Origin: Climacium dendroides
Lineage: Eukaryota; Streptophyta; Bryopsida; Hypnales; Climaciaceae
DNA: 64,000 bases
NCBI GenBank assembly: GCA_950106755.1
Contig: OX467089.1
Span: 24,595,345-24,659,344, forward strand
Direction of reading: 5' to 3'
This document shows positions 34,336-49,400 of this stretch, one piece after another. The position numbers were made by a program, and so were the translations under genes. Positions within the stretch are counted from its first letter, which is position 1. Every line of letters starts with the position of its first letter. Below the pieces are notes generated by a model. The model saw only the letters and a program-made list of their open reading frames with translations, was not told the origin of the DNA and did not search any database.

Positions 34336-36480
34336 TGTGATTCAGAAATCTTCGACCAGAAGTCAAAAATCATCCCTTCCAGCCTTCAAAGAATGTCAAT
34401 ACCATATGACCATGACATTTTGGAAAGGGAGAATTTTGGTTTTACAAATTGTACAAATTATACAAAATTTGAGAATGAACAATAACAAATTTGAAGCCCT
34501 TGCCAACAAATCTTGAACGAAACCTACTACTAGAAAATTCAAAGCCTCACAAGGTTGTAAGTACTCGTTTGTACTTAGTTTGCAGTAAAAATCTAAAATA
34601 TTTTGATTTAGCAACTTACAGTTGAAGTAACTCCAAAAGAAGTGTTGACATGAAATTGTGAAATGATTTGTAAAAGTGAATTACTTAAATATTTTTTGAT
34701 TTCAGGGCTATAGTATTGCACGGCCATGTTAGTATGTCACCATGTTGCATTCTTTAGAGAATTACAGTGCATATGTTTATATGGTCAAACTATAAATGAA
34801 AACGGTTTAAAATGAAAACAAGGTTTCATGTAGCGAAGGGGAAAGCTTTATATGGCATCCCTACATTTGTATTCTTTGTAATTTGAAACCTCCAACCAAA
34901 TTGTAAAGCAAAATATTTAATTCAAATTTCATTGATTTCCATAAGTATCGATTTGAAGGTGAACTAAATTCATTGGAATTTCAGAAAAATTGAATTCCAA
35001 GTGAATGTGAAATTGAAGTCAATTAGGATTTAGATTCATTTTTAATTTGGATTAAACATTGTATTTGCATTTGACATAATTGGCAACTACATATTCTATT
35101 AGATTGGAAATTGAAGTAAAATATAGTTTCATTGGGGATCATACCTCAATCTAAAAATCTATATTGAAAATTGAATTATTGATTTGTACTTTACATTAAT
35201 AAAATTAGAGAAAATTAGAATTCGATATGGCTTTCATGTGTACTACAATACATTTCTAAGAAAGGTTGGAAAGCTCAAATGATCAAATTAATATTCCAAC
35301 AAAATTGGAATTGAAATTCTAATTGCAGTACGCTAGTGCATTGTTTTTATTACAATTCCAAATGAATGTGTTTGGGAAATCAATTGAAGTTCTACATTAG
35401 AAGGTTATTAAAATCAAAAATTCAAATGTAATTTGAATTACTTGAGTTGCATTCAAATTCAAATTCAAATTCAAATTCAAATGTAATTTGAATTACTTGA
35501 GTTGCATTCAAATTTGTTACTATTTCCCTCCTACATTCCATTTCAATTTGAATGCACATTCCATTTCAAATTGCATTTGCATGTCATGTTCAATTTCAGT
35601 TTGAAAGGCAATTTCAATTTGGAAAAATGAAAGTCAAATTCAATTGCAATGATAGTATGACACCCACTTTAAAATTCACATTGGAATATTGACTTTAATA
35701 TACATTGATTTCAATCAATTTAAATGAAAATAGAGACTTCTACATTGAACCTGTTGAATTCATAATTCAACATCATAATAAACAAATTTCTGGGGAGGGT
35801 TTACATTGTATAAGTGAGCTTGAAACAACCTTCACTCATTTTAACTTTCTAACTTTCAAGACTTCAAGTCCATAAATTGAAGAATTCATGAAGTTGAACA
35901 AATTGTTTGTGTTTCCTAGAGAGTATAACAATCATTATAGATTATTAGATTAATGAAAACAACATTAAATTCCTAATGCCTTACATTTGTAATTGACTTA
36001 TGAGTTATGACTTATTTGTTCAATATTGTCACTGTAGTATTCCAGATTATTTCCCGTATGTGACATGCAAAAGTTTACATTTAACAAAGAATCATAATTT
36101 TATGATTATAGAAAATGACTGAAGACTTCACTTTTCTTCAATTATATATATTTTTAAATCACCATGAAAATTCTCTCTTTCTCCCTCTATATATATTTAT
36201 AGTTTGTACACAAAGTACTCATAAGATGTAGCAATGAGTCAATTACAAACATATTTGATGAAGAGAAATATCAAAATTCTAAAAGGGAGTAGACTTCACA
36301 ATTGCAGGTAGGATTTATGGTTTTTAGGGTATAGGGTTTAGAGTATGGAGTTGTTTTTTCAATTTCAGATTGAAGGGGCAGAATTCCCGCCTTCAGTTTT
36401 TAAAGTTCTGATGTCCTCACCTAAAGATAGTGACGAACTGACAGTGTGCCACCTGACTTCCTTGGATTCTCTAGTTACAA
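34336..36480. repeat. AT-rich spacer with a 55-bp direct repeat
   Basis: No gene is seen. The only clear structure is a direct repeat starting TTCAAATGTAATTTGAATTA at 35421 and again at 35476, separated by a run of AAATTC hexamers. The surroundings are rich in ATTTGAA/TTCAAAT words. Confidence 0.6.
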
Positions 36481-36489
36481 ATAATTGAG

Positions 36490-36900
36490 TTTGGAGAATC
36501 CAAATTCGTCTGCCTGTCCACTCGGCGAACGGTGCGCCGACCAAGCGGTCGGTGAAACCGTCGGCCCGTCCGCTGAGCGAAGGGACCGACGGCCGATTAG
36601 TCGGGGCGGACGAAGTCTAGATGTCCGCCCATCTACCTGTCTGCTCAGCGGACGGCCCGTCAGCAAGGCAGTTGGTGTGTCCGTCTGACTCGTCCGTTCG
36701 TACATCGTTCTCGACCGTGCGATGGGAGGTGCGGACTCGCGGTGTCCGTCTGATCTTGCCGTCCGACCCTCAGACCGACAACGATGTCCGCCCCAGCGGT
36801 CCGTATAAAGAGTGCAGTAAACGGCTTAGCCTGCACAATTGTTTTTCTTACGGAGTGGGTGATCCAACGGCAATTGGTCTCTATGCGCCCCTTCCGACTT
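36490..36900 (+). promoter_or_regulatory. CpG-rich left arm with TATA box
   Basis: This sharply bounded GC- and CpG-rich island (GGACGGCC, CCGTCGGC, GCGGACG words) lies in AT-rich DNA. A TATAAA at 36804-36809 follows it on the plus strand, about 200 bp upstream of the decayed gene starting at 37010, so it may serve as that gene's promoter. A similar island lies at 40900-41340, outside the convergent kinase-like gene. The two may be the arms of one element, although I could not confirm a true inverted repeat by eye. Confidence 0.45.
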
Positions 36901-37009
36901 GGTGTGTGAACAATTCTAAATGAATAATTTGCATTCATTCATTATTATAATCTAAAACCACTACAAATTAATTGTTTTAACTTTCAGGTAATAAATAGAA
37001 AAGGGTACT

Positions 37010-38001
37010 ATGCCTCGGAAAGGAATTCCCTTTCTTCCCAGTTCTTCGAAAAAAAGTACGAAGGGGAAACCACAAGAGCTGGATTGGGAGGTTTACTTTG
37101 ATGAATTCAATGTAGCAAAAGAAGGATGGGAGTACGAGTCCGAGAAAGTGTGGACTTGTACAATGTGCAAGGAATATGTGACCATGTCACACATAGCCAA
37201 ACTTTGGCCAGCGAATGACAATTTGGAGAAACAAGTAAGACGGTGGGAAGGCCCTATGAAGACGTGCACGAGTAGACACTTCGTAGAGAGATATGAAGAG
37301 ATTTGGGCTGCTTCAAATCTAGGTCCTTCGAAGCCCACCATCATGAACTATTCTACCATGGCAATGATTTGGGCAAAGATTGTACTCCAGAAAGACGTTG
37401 ATTGGCGTACAATTATAAAGATGAATAAAGCGACGAAAATGACCTGTCACTCAGCTGTGGTGTTCACCAACTGGCGTGACGAAAGTGATTGCATGTCGAT
37501 TTGGTCGAATCGAGGTCAATTTGGGTGCCCAAATTGACCTATGCGGGATGCAGAGGATAGTGATGTTGATGATGATACAGAACCACCTAAACACTTACTA
37601 CCTTCACCTCCGAAAAGGCATGAATGCCGAGAGGAACGCGAAGACATAGAGTATGAGAATCAAATGTAGGAAGCATTGAAGAGGAGTGTTGAGGATCAAG
37701 GTCGACCTCGTGGATATTACACTTCACCTCGTTGTGAACGTGATGTACATGGCTCGCAATATTATCTAGTAAAAAAGGACATGATTTGCATGGGCCTCAT
37801 GGAAGTTCCTACTACACTAGTTCAAATCATGGAGGGATTGGAGGGTCACATGAATATGCTTTAGTTCCGCCTCCAACTTTTTGAGGTCCTTATTACGGAA
37901 ATTATGGACAAGGAAGACAATCAAGCGGATATGGGCCATATGGTGGCTTCGGTTCTATGCCTCAAAGTCAGAATCATGATAGTAGTTCTGACTCTGAATG
38001 A
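37010..38001 (+). pseudogene. Decayed Cys-motif / Gly-Tyr-rich protein gene
   Basis: The gene starts MPRKGIPFLPSSSKKSTKGK in a basic leader. It then has LDWEVYFDEFN and a Cys pair (WTCTMCKEYVTMSHIAKLW). It continues with NYSTMAMIWAKIVLQKDVDW and a Glu/Asp-rich hinge, and ends in a Gly/Tyr/Ser tail in a shifted frame (PYYGNYGQGRQSSGYGPYGG) closed by a TGA at 37999-38001. In-frame stops at about 37538, 37667 and 37884, plus a frameshift near 37790, show it is dead. The CxxC with a nearby His hints at a zinc-binding N-terminus as in many transposon proteins. I do not recognise the family. It converges with the kinase-like gene at 39332-40835. Confidence 0.5.
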
Positions 38002-39331
38002 AGTATAGTATTGTTTTGTAGAAAAATACTGGTCACCATTATGTAGTTATGGGCTTTGTATTGTAATGTGGTTTCACGTGTAATACATTGTAATTTGCCA
38101 TTTGGAAACAATGCAATAGTTGCAGGTACATTCAAACAACTGAAACAAGTGAGATATATGAAAAAGTTGTTCTAGCCCCCAAAATGGAAGTGGTACATGC
38201 TATTAGGCTATTTTATAATATTATAAAATTATTTGTTTTTTACTTTGTAGAGTAAGTAGAGTTCCATACTATCACTCCAATATGAGTGGTTGTTTGTTGC
38301 AAATGTTGAGTATGTGAATGAAAGAATGATGTGATGTAATGTATTCAAACATCGGAAGTTATGTATTTTGGTCATTTAGATGGCAATGCGTAATTAAAAC
38401 CATGAAAGTTGCGTGCATCTATACAAAATTGTAAATTTACGCTCGTTTTTTGAGACAAAATGGTGTGACCAAATCATTTTCATAAATTTTTTTTCCTACC
38501 TACTATGTTTACTGGCCTACTATGTAGTGCCTACACTACCCCCCGTGGCCCCATCCTTTGTTTTGAGCAATTTAGGTCATAATTTCTGTTCCCGATCATT
38601 GATTGTGGGAAAAATTATGTCCCCATTATCCCATATAGCTTATCAATTTTTCTATCTTGAAAAAAAGTTTTAAAAAATCACGACAAAATTTCAGATTGTA
38701 GGTACCTATCTAATAACGCATTTGTCCCTCAAAGGGACAATGGTCCTGTAGAAGTTAACCTTCAACTCACAATAAGACAATCACATACATGATGTTTCCT
38801 TTGGTCCTTTAGTCGCTCTCGATCGTCATATGAATCATAGAGATATAGAAACATAGAGTTCAGTAAACGTTTAACATTTTTAATATTGTCATTGACATTA
38901 TTATAATGAACATCTTCACCCAAATTTACTATACCACACAAATGAAGACAAGGACTTGCCAACTTAACAATCAATCAATCATCATTCATCCATTAAAAAT
39001 TGAATGAATTGCAAATTATTTCATATAAAAATTTCAAGGTTTCCATCCAAACATATGATGACAAATGGCGTAAGGACTTCCAAGTTTTCCAAAATCATTG
39101 TGAATTAAAACATGCTCACTGATTACAAATGCTGAGATGCACCTTGTTGTAAAACTCCATTCACAATCAATCCAATCATTCGTAATAAAACTAAGGTATA
39201 TCATTCGTATATACTATGCTACCATGTAATCCACATGTACATCACTATATGTCTTTGCTTCTATGAATAGTGCATACTATAAACACCTATAGTTAATTAG
39301 TTATATATGATATATTAATATCATTAAAGAC
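38002..39331. other. Spacer between convergent decayed genes
   Basis: This is AT-rich, and no gene or repeat family is recognised. It lies between the 3' ends of the two convergent pseudogenes and may simply be their 3' untranslated and spacer sequence. Confidence 0.5.
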
Positions 39332-40835
39332 TTAAACTAGAGCTCCATAGTGGCAGAAGTATTCATCCGGTATAGGCCAATGAAACAAAGAAGTAAATCG
39401 CGAAATCACTTGCGCCAAACTACTATGGCCATTGGAACCATCTTCGCAAAGTCTCCCCAAATACACTTGAAAGACTTGTGCTAACTCATGATGCGAGTAC
39501 AACACATGTTTTTTTGTTTCCATGACCTTGCAAATCGTAGTATGTCTTCGACATACATGTACTATTGATCCTCTGAGCTAATTGACCAATAGCAAATTCT
39601 TCGGACTTAATGGTAACTACAGGTATGTTCTCCACATCCTCATCTCTTCAATGTACATATGTAATATTTGGATCGATCCACCACCTCCTCCTCAAAGCTT
39701 CGTCTCGATCACTTGTCGATGTGAATGTATACAATGACTTCATGGATTCCGTACTAGCCGTGGTCATCCCCCAATCGCAAACTCCAATGAAAACCCGCGA
39801 CTCGTCTTTCGGAAAATGAAACATGATGTTGTTTGGAGAAATGTCGTTGTGGAGATGTCCAACACCATGTACCGCATTCATAATATGCAGCAGTGCCCAA
39901 GCAAACTCCGTACGCTTTGTTCTCCATCGCTTTAGACGATGAGCACAAATGACCTCTTCATCACTAATTTTGGGATCATACATAATGCGAATGGCGATAT
40001 TGTTTGGATAATCGTTATCCATTCTCAACATTTCAAGCAAAGTACTACCATTCCACCACAATGAATAGCCTTCGTTTCGAACTGTGTGGACTACAACGAA
40101 GCATATGACTCCATCGTACGGAATCCGCACCGCCATCGATTCAGTTTGGTGTTCCATCTTTGCAAGCTCAGGTCGTCGAACTTCTTGGAGAGACACCTTT
40201 GCTACAAATTCCCAATGTGGTTGAAGTTCAAGGCATCCTTTGATTCGCACCCTACGAATTGTAGCATAGCCCCCGCGTAGGATTATGTTATCTTGTGGAA
40301 TCACCCTTGTGGTTCCCGGGAGCGCTATTAAGTGGCGCAATGCAACTTGCATATTTACTATGCCTTCGTAAGTTGCCCACCAACCCAAAATTCCACCTCT
40401 ATTTCATCTGGAAGCAAATGGTCTCATCCGACTCATGAACATGTCCACTTTTGTAATCACGTGTGTGAAGGCTTCATCATCAATGCGATGAACCTTACCA
40501 AATTTTTCCACGATTCCTTTTGCATTCCATAGTGCATCATACGCCTGCTTGTCCAACCAGCTAGTAAAATTCTTCTTTTTCATTTCTTCATACCACTCCT
40601 GCACCCGCAACGCTTCATTCATCATATCGCCTTTGAACTTCTCAATGCCCTCCTCTTGATAACAAACATACTTAGAGTCAAGAGATATGGTAGTTTCCCT
40701 CTCATAGAATTCAACAATGAATTTCCTCAAAAACGCGGTGCAAGTGTGTGAGGGGTTGTCCATGACGTCGGCTTCATTAGGTTCCTCCAAAACCTTCGCT
40801 TTCTTCTTCGCCCTTGGCATCTTGATGAATGTCAC
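39332..40835 (-). pseudogene. Decayed protein-kinase-like gene in a mobile-element context
   Basis: The minus-strand frame from 40835 (or the internal Met of MPRAKKKAKVLEEP) reads an N-terminal helical region of about 140 residues. It then crosses a TGA at 40404-40406 and enters a kinase-like domain: a Gly-rich loop (RGGYATIRRVRIKG), the Lys strand (EFVAKVS), a catalytic loop HNDISPNNIMF (HxDxxxxN) and VCDWG in place of DFG. A WWIDP segment near 39670 sits where the end of the activation segment would be. A second stop at 39648 and a frameshift precede a further open piece to 39332 (HHELAQVFQVYLGRLCEDGS). The catalytic Asp and Asn are present, so the ancestor was probably active. Serine/threonine specificity and the captured source are unknown. 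It begins just inside the CpG-rich arm. Confidence 0.65.
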
Positions 40836-40899
40836 ACGATTTGAGGAAAAAAATACAAGGGTCCCCTTAAGATTTCACCTTTATCCTTCCAAGGAGAGG

Positions 40900-41340
40900 A
40901 GGCAATAGGGCCCAAAGGCACTAAGCTTCTCCGCTCTCTCTTACAAGTAAGGGGGAAGGTAAAAGTGAGAGGCAGATGGCCCGACTACCTCTCTTGTATG
41001 AGGCGAACGGCCATCTCGTTCGTCCAATCTCAACCGTCCGCCCTAGCAGACGGCCAATTGTCCACCTGGTCGGGTCCATCCGATTGGTCAATCAATCGGA
41101 CTGCTGACCGGTCAGACAAGCCGCGCGGTCGGACGGGCCATACGGTCGACTGATCGAGCGGACGGAGATTTTCGTTGAGCCGTCGGATTTAGGGCTGCAT
41201 TGGACAACCTTCGTGGTCCGATTCCCCCGGCCGTCCAATCAAGGGTACAGCGGACTCCGCCTCCATCCCCGAATGCTTGAAAACCTGCAAACTTAGACGT
41301 TGGACGTCCGGGCATCCCAGCGTCCGTGCAACCCTGTGGA
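40900..41340 (-). promoter_or_regulatory. CpG-rich right arm upstream of the kinase-like gene
   Basis: This is a GC- and CpG-rich island (GGCCGTCCG, CGGACGGCC, GACCGGTCAG words) immediately upstream of the minus-strand kinase-like start. Composition and word use mirror the island at 36490-36900. By position it may contain the promoter of the kinase-like gene. Confidence 0.35.
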
Positions 41341-41646
41341 TTTTAGATCCGTTAGTTCGGAATAGTTCCGGATTGATTCCGGATCTATTTTCGATACTGC
41401 AAAAAGTCTTTGAAAATACTTTTTGAACAACTCTCCAGGCTCTGGTTTCCGGTTTAGGACGAAAAGTGTAAATTTCCTCCTTAACCATTTTACTTCAATT
41501 AAGAGCCCCTATGGTTTGCTAATCCATAACTCTAGTAATTTTTCTATTTCTACCCCACAAAATAAAGAAAATATACTAAGAATGGATTTTCTTACTTCAA
41601 ATTCTATTTGAAATAAATAAAATCTATTTGTTTTAGTTCTGACACT

Positions 41647-42159
41647 TTGGGAGAATCAAATGTTCCACTCACAACGGAATGGATTGATCGACAGATCAGA
41701 GGAGGAAATCTTCTGCCAAACCAGACTAAATCTGGTGAAGTAGGATGGAGCGAGTTATTTTTTGATCCGGAGGAGGTCAATCCAGAGAAAATCAAATTTG
41801 TAGTTTCACCTATAGATTATGAGAGGATAGAAGTCAAACTGGGTAAAAGCTTTTTCTTGAATAAGCTTCTAGAAGAATCAGAGAGATTCGAATACACTAG
41901 GCTCTTGAGGGAGTACCTGGATGTCTTTGCATGGAATCCGTCCGATTTGACTGGAATCCCTTCTCAATTGGGAGAGCACCACATAGACTTGACGGAAGGA
42001 TTTAGCCTGGTCCGCCAACAACAATACCGGCTCAACTCCAAATATTCGTTGATGGTAAAAGAGGAGATTGATCGGTTGTTGAAAGCGGGATTCATTTATC
42101 CTGTTATCAATTCCGAATGGGTTTCTCCCATTGTAGTACGCAGTTCACAAAAAAATTGA
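41647..42159 (+). pseudogene. Truncated gypsy-type reverse transcriptase start
   Basis: The frame contains a polyprotein linker (LTTEWIDRQIRGGNLLPNQ), then RLLREYLDVFAWNPSDLTGI, HHIDLTEGFSLVRQQQYRL and MVKEEIDRLLKAGFIYPV. It ends SEWVSPIVVR at a stop. This order (DVFAW, PVRQ-like, KEEIxxLLxAGFI, WxSPIVxV) is the N-terminal part of Ty3/gypsy reverse transcriptases. The catalytic YxDD block, RNase H and integrase are absent, so only about the first third of the domain survives. The homology stops about 300 bp before the OASTL start codon. Confidence 0.8.
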
Positions 42160-42286
42160 CGGATGAAAATTGCACAGTCTGTGTCGTCAGGCTCGTTTCT
42201 TTCTGTTCATCGTCCAAAAAATGGACGTCATAACGCTCCAGGGTTAAAAAGATAAACAAATTAAGGGGAACTGGAAGATCATTTTG

Positions 42287-42301
42287 GTACGGAGGGAGTA
42301 A
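42287..42301. repeat. Stowaway-like MITE terminus
   Basis: TGGTACGGAGGGAGTA reads in reverse as TACTCCCTCCGTACCA, the well-known terminal sequence of Stowaway (Tc1/mariner-type) MITEs together with a TA target site. I did not find a convincing matching left end, so this may be a solo end or a chance match. Confidence 0.4.
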
Positions 42302-42453
42302 CTAGATTTTGGCGTGTTTATCTCCAGAATCAGTTCTGCCCCTCAGTTTCAGTGTGCAAGCTCTCCCTTCCTTCACGCTCTCTCTCTTCCTTCTCTGCGG
42401 ATCTCTTGGGGTGCAATTCCATTGCTTGCTTTCCCTCCCTCCCACACGCAGTG

Positions 42454-46303
<3,850 letters not shown>

Positions 46304-46381
46304 ATAGGTTTTAAAGTATGGGGAGTCACTTGTCACTTGAGATAGCCCTCTGAAGACTGGAGAAAAATCCTGAATGTTATC

Positions 46382-46387
46382 AATAAA
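46382..46387 (+). terminator. Likely polyadenylation signal of OASTL
   Basis: AATAAA occurs 79 bp after the stop codon, a usual distance for a plant near-upstream poly(A) element. No other strong candidate lies closer. Confidence 0.5.
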
Positions 46388-47671
46388 TACTGTGAAATTT
46401 TGTGGTATCAGAAACTATGAGTTTACGAGTGGCTTGGTGTATTATGTCGTATTTATAGAGGCTTTTACTACCAGATTCTCTGGAGACATTCTTACCATTG
46501 CTTCTGGAGCAATAGGTTACATTCCCGGTATTTGGTTCGCAGCGTTACTCAGATCATTAATACTTGGTCATCAGTAAGTCTGCATCAAAACTCTGTTCTG
46601 TATGCAGAAATGGTCGCTAGTTGTTGCTCACAGTCAAATCACTGAATGATCTTTTGGGATGTGCTACATTGCCACAACGTCCGTTTAACCCTTTAAGTCC
46701 CCGGGAACCACAAACTAATTTCCAGAGTGAAAACCAGAAATAACTCATAATCTGAGAGAAATTGGAGCAATCATGAGTTATTTCTCACTGAGTTAAAGGA
46801 AAATAATGAAGGTCACTACTTTATTTGATACATAATGAATTGGAGCAATCATATTTGGAACATACAATTGTTTGCAAAAATTATGTGTTTTTATATATGG
46901 GTAGGTCTACCAATCTCTCTATAATACATGGAAATATGTGGAAAGAATTACAAAAGATGTGTTTCTTTTGTGTCTTGAACAACATTGGTAGTGTTTTTGG
47001 GAAAAGCATACACAAACATGACCAATTGGATGGGCATTTTTTTGGAAAGAAGGTTGATGTAAAGAAACAAGGTGTATTGTATTGTGTATAGGAATGTTTT
47101 CAATACTTTTAGGTATATCAGTAATGGTCAATAATGTGCTTTCTTCAAGTTGTATTTTCATCTTTTGTTGTAGACGTTGACTTTAACTACCCCTATGTAA
47201 GTGTCAATTAGTCACAAAAGAATTTGTGTCAATTTTGAATTAAAGATTCTATACACACCAATGTTGAGTGCTTCTCATATTAAACCTGTATTTTTACACA
47301 TTGTTGTATTTTTCAATGTTGGTTGCTTTGTATGAATCTTAAAGCAATATCTATTGAATCTAAAGGTCCTTGAAGTGAACCTTTTATGAGTTTGTTTTTG
47401 TTGTAGGCCAATAATTGTACATTTTACATACATCAATGTCAGCAACATTGTATACATTGTTAGGAAATTCTAAATTCTTGCAATACCAATTGTGGATTGT
47501 CCTAATGTTTTGCACTCCCATTGTCTATCACTCATTCTCTAATTTCTTACAATATTTTTTTCACTTTGACTCTTCTATCCTTAATATCCCAAATTTGCTA
47601 AATATCATGTCTATATTCTTGTTGTAGGATTTAAAAGGATTAATGAATTTTGTTGGTTTTGTCCCAAAGGG
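46388..47671. other. Intergenic DNA with one perfect hairpin
   Basis: No gene is seen. AGAAATAACTCAT at 46736-46748 and its exact complement ATGAGTTATTTCT at 46773-46785 form a 13-bp stem with a 24-bp loop, possibly a small foldback insertion. Confidence 0.5.
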
Positions 47672-47930
47672 GCAAGGCACCTATTCTATTCTTACTAGAA
47701 TATTGTCTAATTCTAGGTTGAACATCGCTCTACATGATACTTATTATGTGGTTGCACATTTCCATTATGTTCTTTGTATGGAAGTTGTTTTTGCTTTATT
47801 TGCAGGATTCTACTATTGGATAGAGAAAATAACTAGTCTTTAATATCTAGAGACTTTAGGTTAAATTCATTTTTGGATCACTTTCTTCATCGTGAACTTC
47901 TCTTTCTTTCCTACACATTTTTTAGGTCAT
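47672..47930 (+). pseudogene. cox1: Nuclear copy of mitochondrial cox1 fragment (NUMT)
   Basis: The translation contains [31 protein letters not shown] and, after stops, YLETLG and IHFWITFF...FFPTHFLG. This is the order found in cytochrome c oxidase subunit I around the haem/copper ligand histidines. Two in-frame TAA codons (one replacing a conserved Gln codon) and several substitutions show it is not functional. The fragment covers roughly 85 codons. The sharp loss of similarity on both sides and the nuclear TE surroundings point to an old mitochondrial DNA insertion. Confidence 0.9.
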
Positions 47931-48289
47931 TTTTGTGAGTGTCCACTTGAAAGGATATGTATAAGATATGTAGGATGTTGAACCCCTAAGTGATCACAAG
48001 GTTGGAGACAAAGCTTGGATGTCTTATAAGCATGGATTCTTCAATGTTTTTGAAATTTGCATCAAAAAAAAATTCATGAACCCTTGAAAGTTTGAAATTT
48101 AAGATGTTTTTTTGGGATTTAGTATATTTTTGCTTATATCTTTATACAAATATATATTCTCTCTATCAATTTCATCAAATTATGTCTATTGCATCACTGC
48201 CAAGTTGTCAATTTTGCATTCCTAAAATGCCATTGTTACAATCTAAAAATGTCCAATATCTAATACATTCAAAAGTGACATGTTCAAGC

Positions 48290-49400
48290 TTTTTGTATGG
48301 TCATAGTAAAGCTAATCCTAAAGTGACAAAAATAGTTACTATAAGAAACTTGCATTTTAGGTAACAAGCTCAAATTTTCTTAAATGGATTTTAGGTGACA
48401 TCCAATCACTACAAGAGAAAGGGGTGTTTTAAGTAGTGTCCTAGACATCACGTCTTTTAAGTAATGTCTTTTTAGTAAGTTTTTAAGTAAAATTTTACTA
48501 AAAAGATAGTCTTTTTAGTAAAAGTTTACTTAAAAACTTACTTAAAAGACATTACTTAAAAGACATGATATCTAGGACACTACTTAAAATACCCCTTTCT
48601 CTTGTAGTGAATGCAACAATTCATGTTTTTATGTCGACAAAAACATCCAACATAACATCAATGTTGACAAAAAAAAACATGAGTTGTTACCATGGGGAGG
48701 ACACTATCCACGTTTTAGCAACCCATGTGCGGTGGAAAAAGTAATACATGTAATACATCTTAAAATTTAATTTAAAAAAAAAAATTATGGATAGATTTTA
48801 TTACTTTAAAAGTTTATATTTTTAATTATTGATATTTTTATGCTAATAGTAATTAGTTATAAATTTTTTAAGAAAAAAGATACACCATAAAGCTGAAAAT
48901 AACTTTCACACCTCTATATTATATAAGAAAAAAAATTTGAAAAATGAAAAAGAAATTCTATAGAATAGCTTTCTATTGAAAGTTTATTTTGGTTGAATAT
49001 TGATGCAATAGTCATCTTCATGTGAGCTCTATAAATATTTTAGTTGGAAAACATGCCATTTTAGTTCATTTTTCAACCCTTTCTAGACAATATATCTTAT
49101 GTTATTTGGAATTGAAATTTTTGTCAATAGAAACCTTTAGTCATTGTTAAACAAAGCTCAAAATTTTAGGATGAAATTATAGTTTATTCAAAAGTAAATA
49201 GGGGGTCAAAAAATCACTCCTCCACACGTGGGTACCTCAAATGTAGTGAGAGTGTCCTCCCCGTGGTTGTTGCATTGGATGTCACCTAAAATCCATCTAA
49301 AAAATGTGGGCTCATCACCTAAACCACATGTTTCTTACAATAAGTTCAATGGCCATAATCAATATGGTGGCTTACTTTATTACTTCATACATTTTTGGGC
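48290..49400. mobile_element. Long inverted-repeat element (MULE- or foldback-like)
   Basis: The arm at about 48340-48405 (TAAGAAAC..., ATGGATTTTAGGTGACATCC) returns as its complement at about 49270-49340 (GGATGTCACCTAAAATCCAT...). The pairing continues inward through GGGGAGGACACT (near 48695) and its complement AGTGTCCTCCCC (near 49250). Pairing extends outward with lower identity. The left arm is interrupted by a separate MITE at 48407-48609 and a small hairpin near 48618-48675. No coding sequence is seen between the arms. Long arms without a known terminal motif fit Mutator-like or foldback elements. I could not define the target duplication. Confidence 0.6.
48407..48609. mobile_element. 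203-bp CACTA-type MITE with AAT target duplication
   Basis: It starts CACTACAAGAGAAAGGGGTG and ends with the complement, CCCCTTTCTCTTGTAGTG. The inner sequence continues as a near-perfect palindrome (AAGTAGTGTCCTAGACAT and its partner). AAT stands at 48404-48406 and again at 48610-48612. It lies inside the left arm of a larger inverted-repeat element, so it is the younger of the two. Confidence 0.93.

Noticed and set aside
34510..34545. CTACTACTAGAAAATTC as another CACTA MITE end
   Set aside because: The start differs from CACTACTAGAAAA and no matching inverted end with a 3-bp duplication was found.
36310..36350. TTTAGGG-like words suggesting an interstitial telomere repeat
   Set aside because: Only isolated, irregular copies (GGTTTTTAGGGTATAGGGTTTAG) occur. 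There is no true tandem array.
46374..46577. Hydrophobic open frame after OASTL
   Set aside because: It begins inside the likely 3' untranslated region and shows no recognisable family or splice structure. Probably chance.
47643..47843. Working cytochrome oxidase gene
   Set aside because: It covers only a fragment, has stops just downstream and diverges sharply at both sides. It is a nuclear pseudogene copy.
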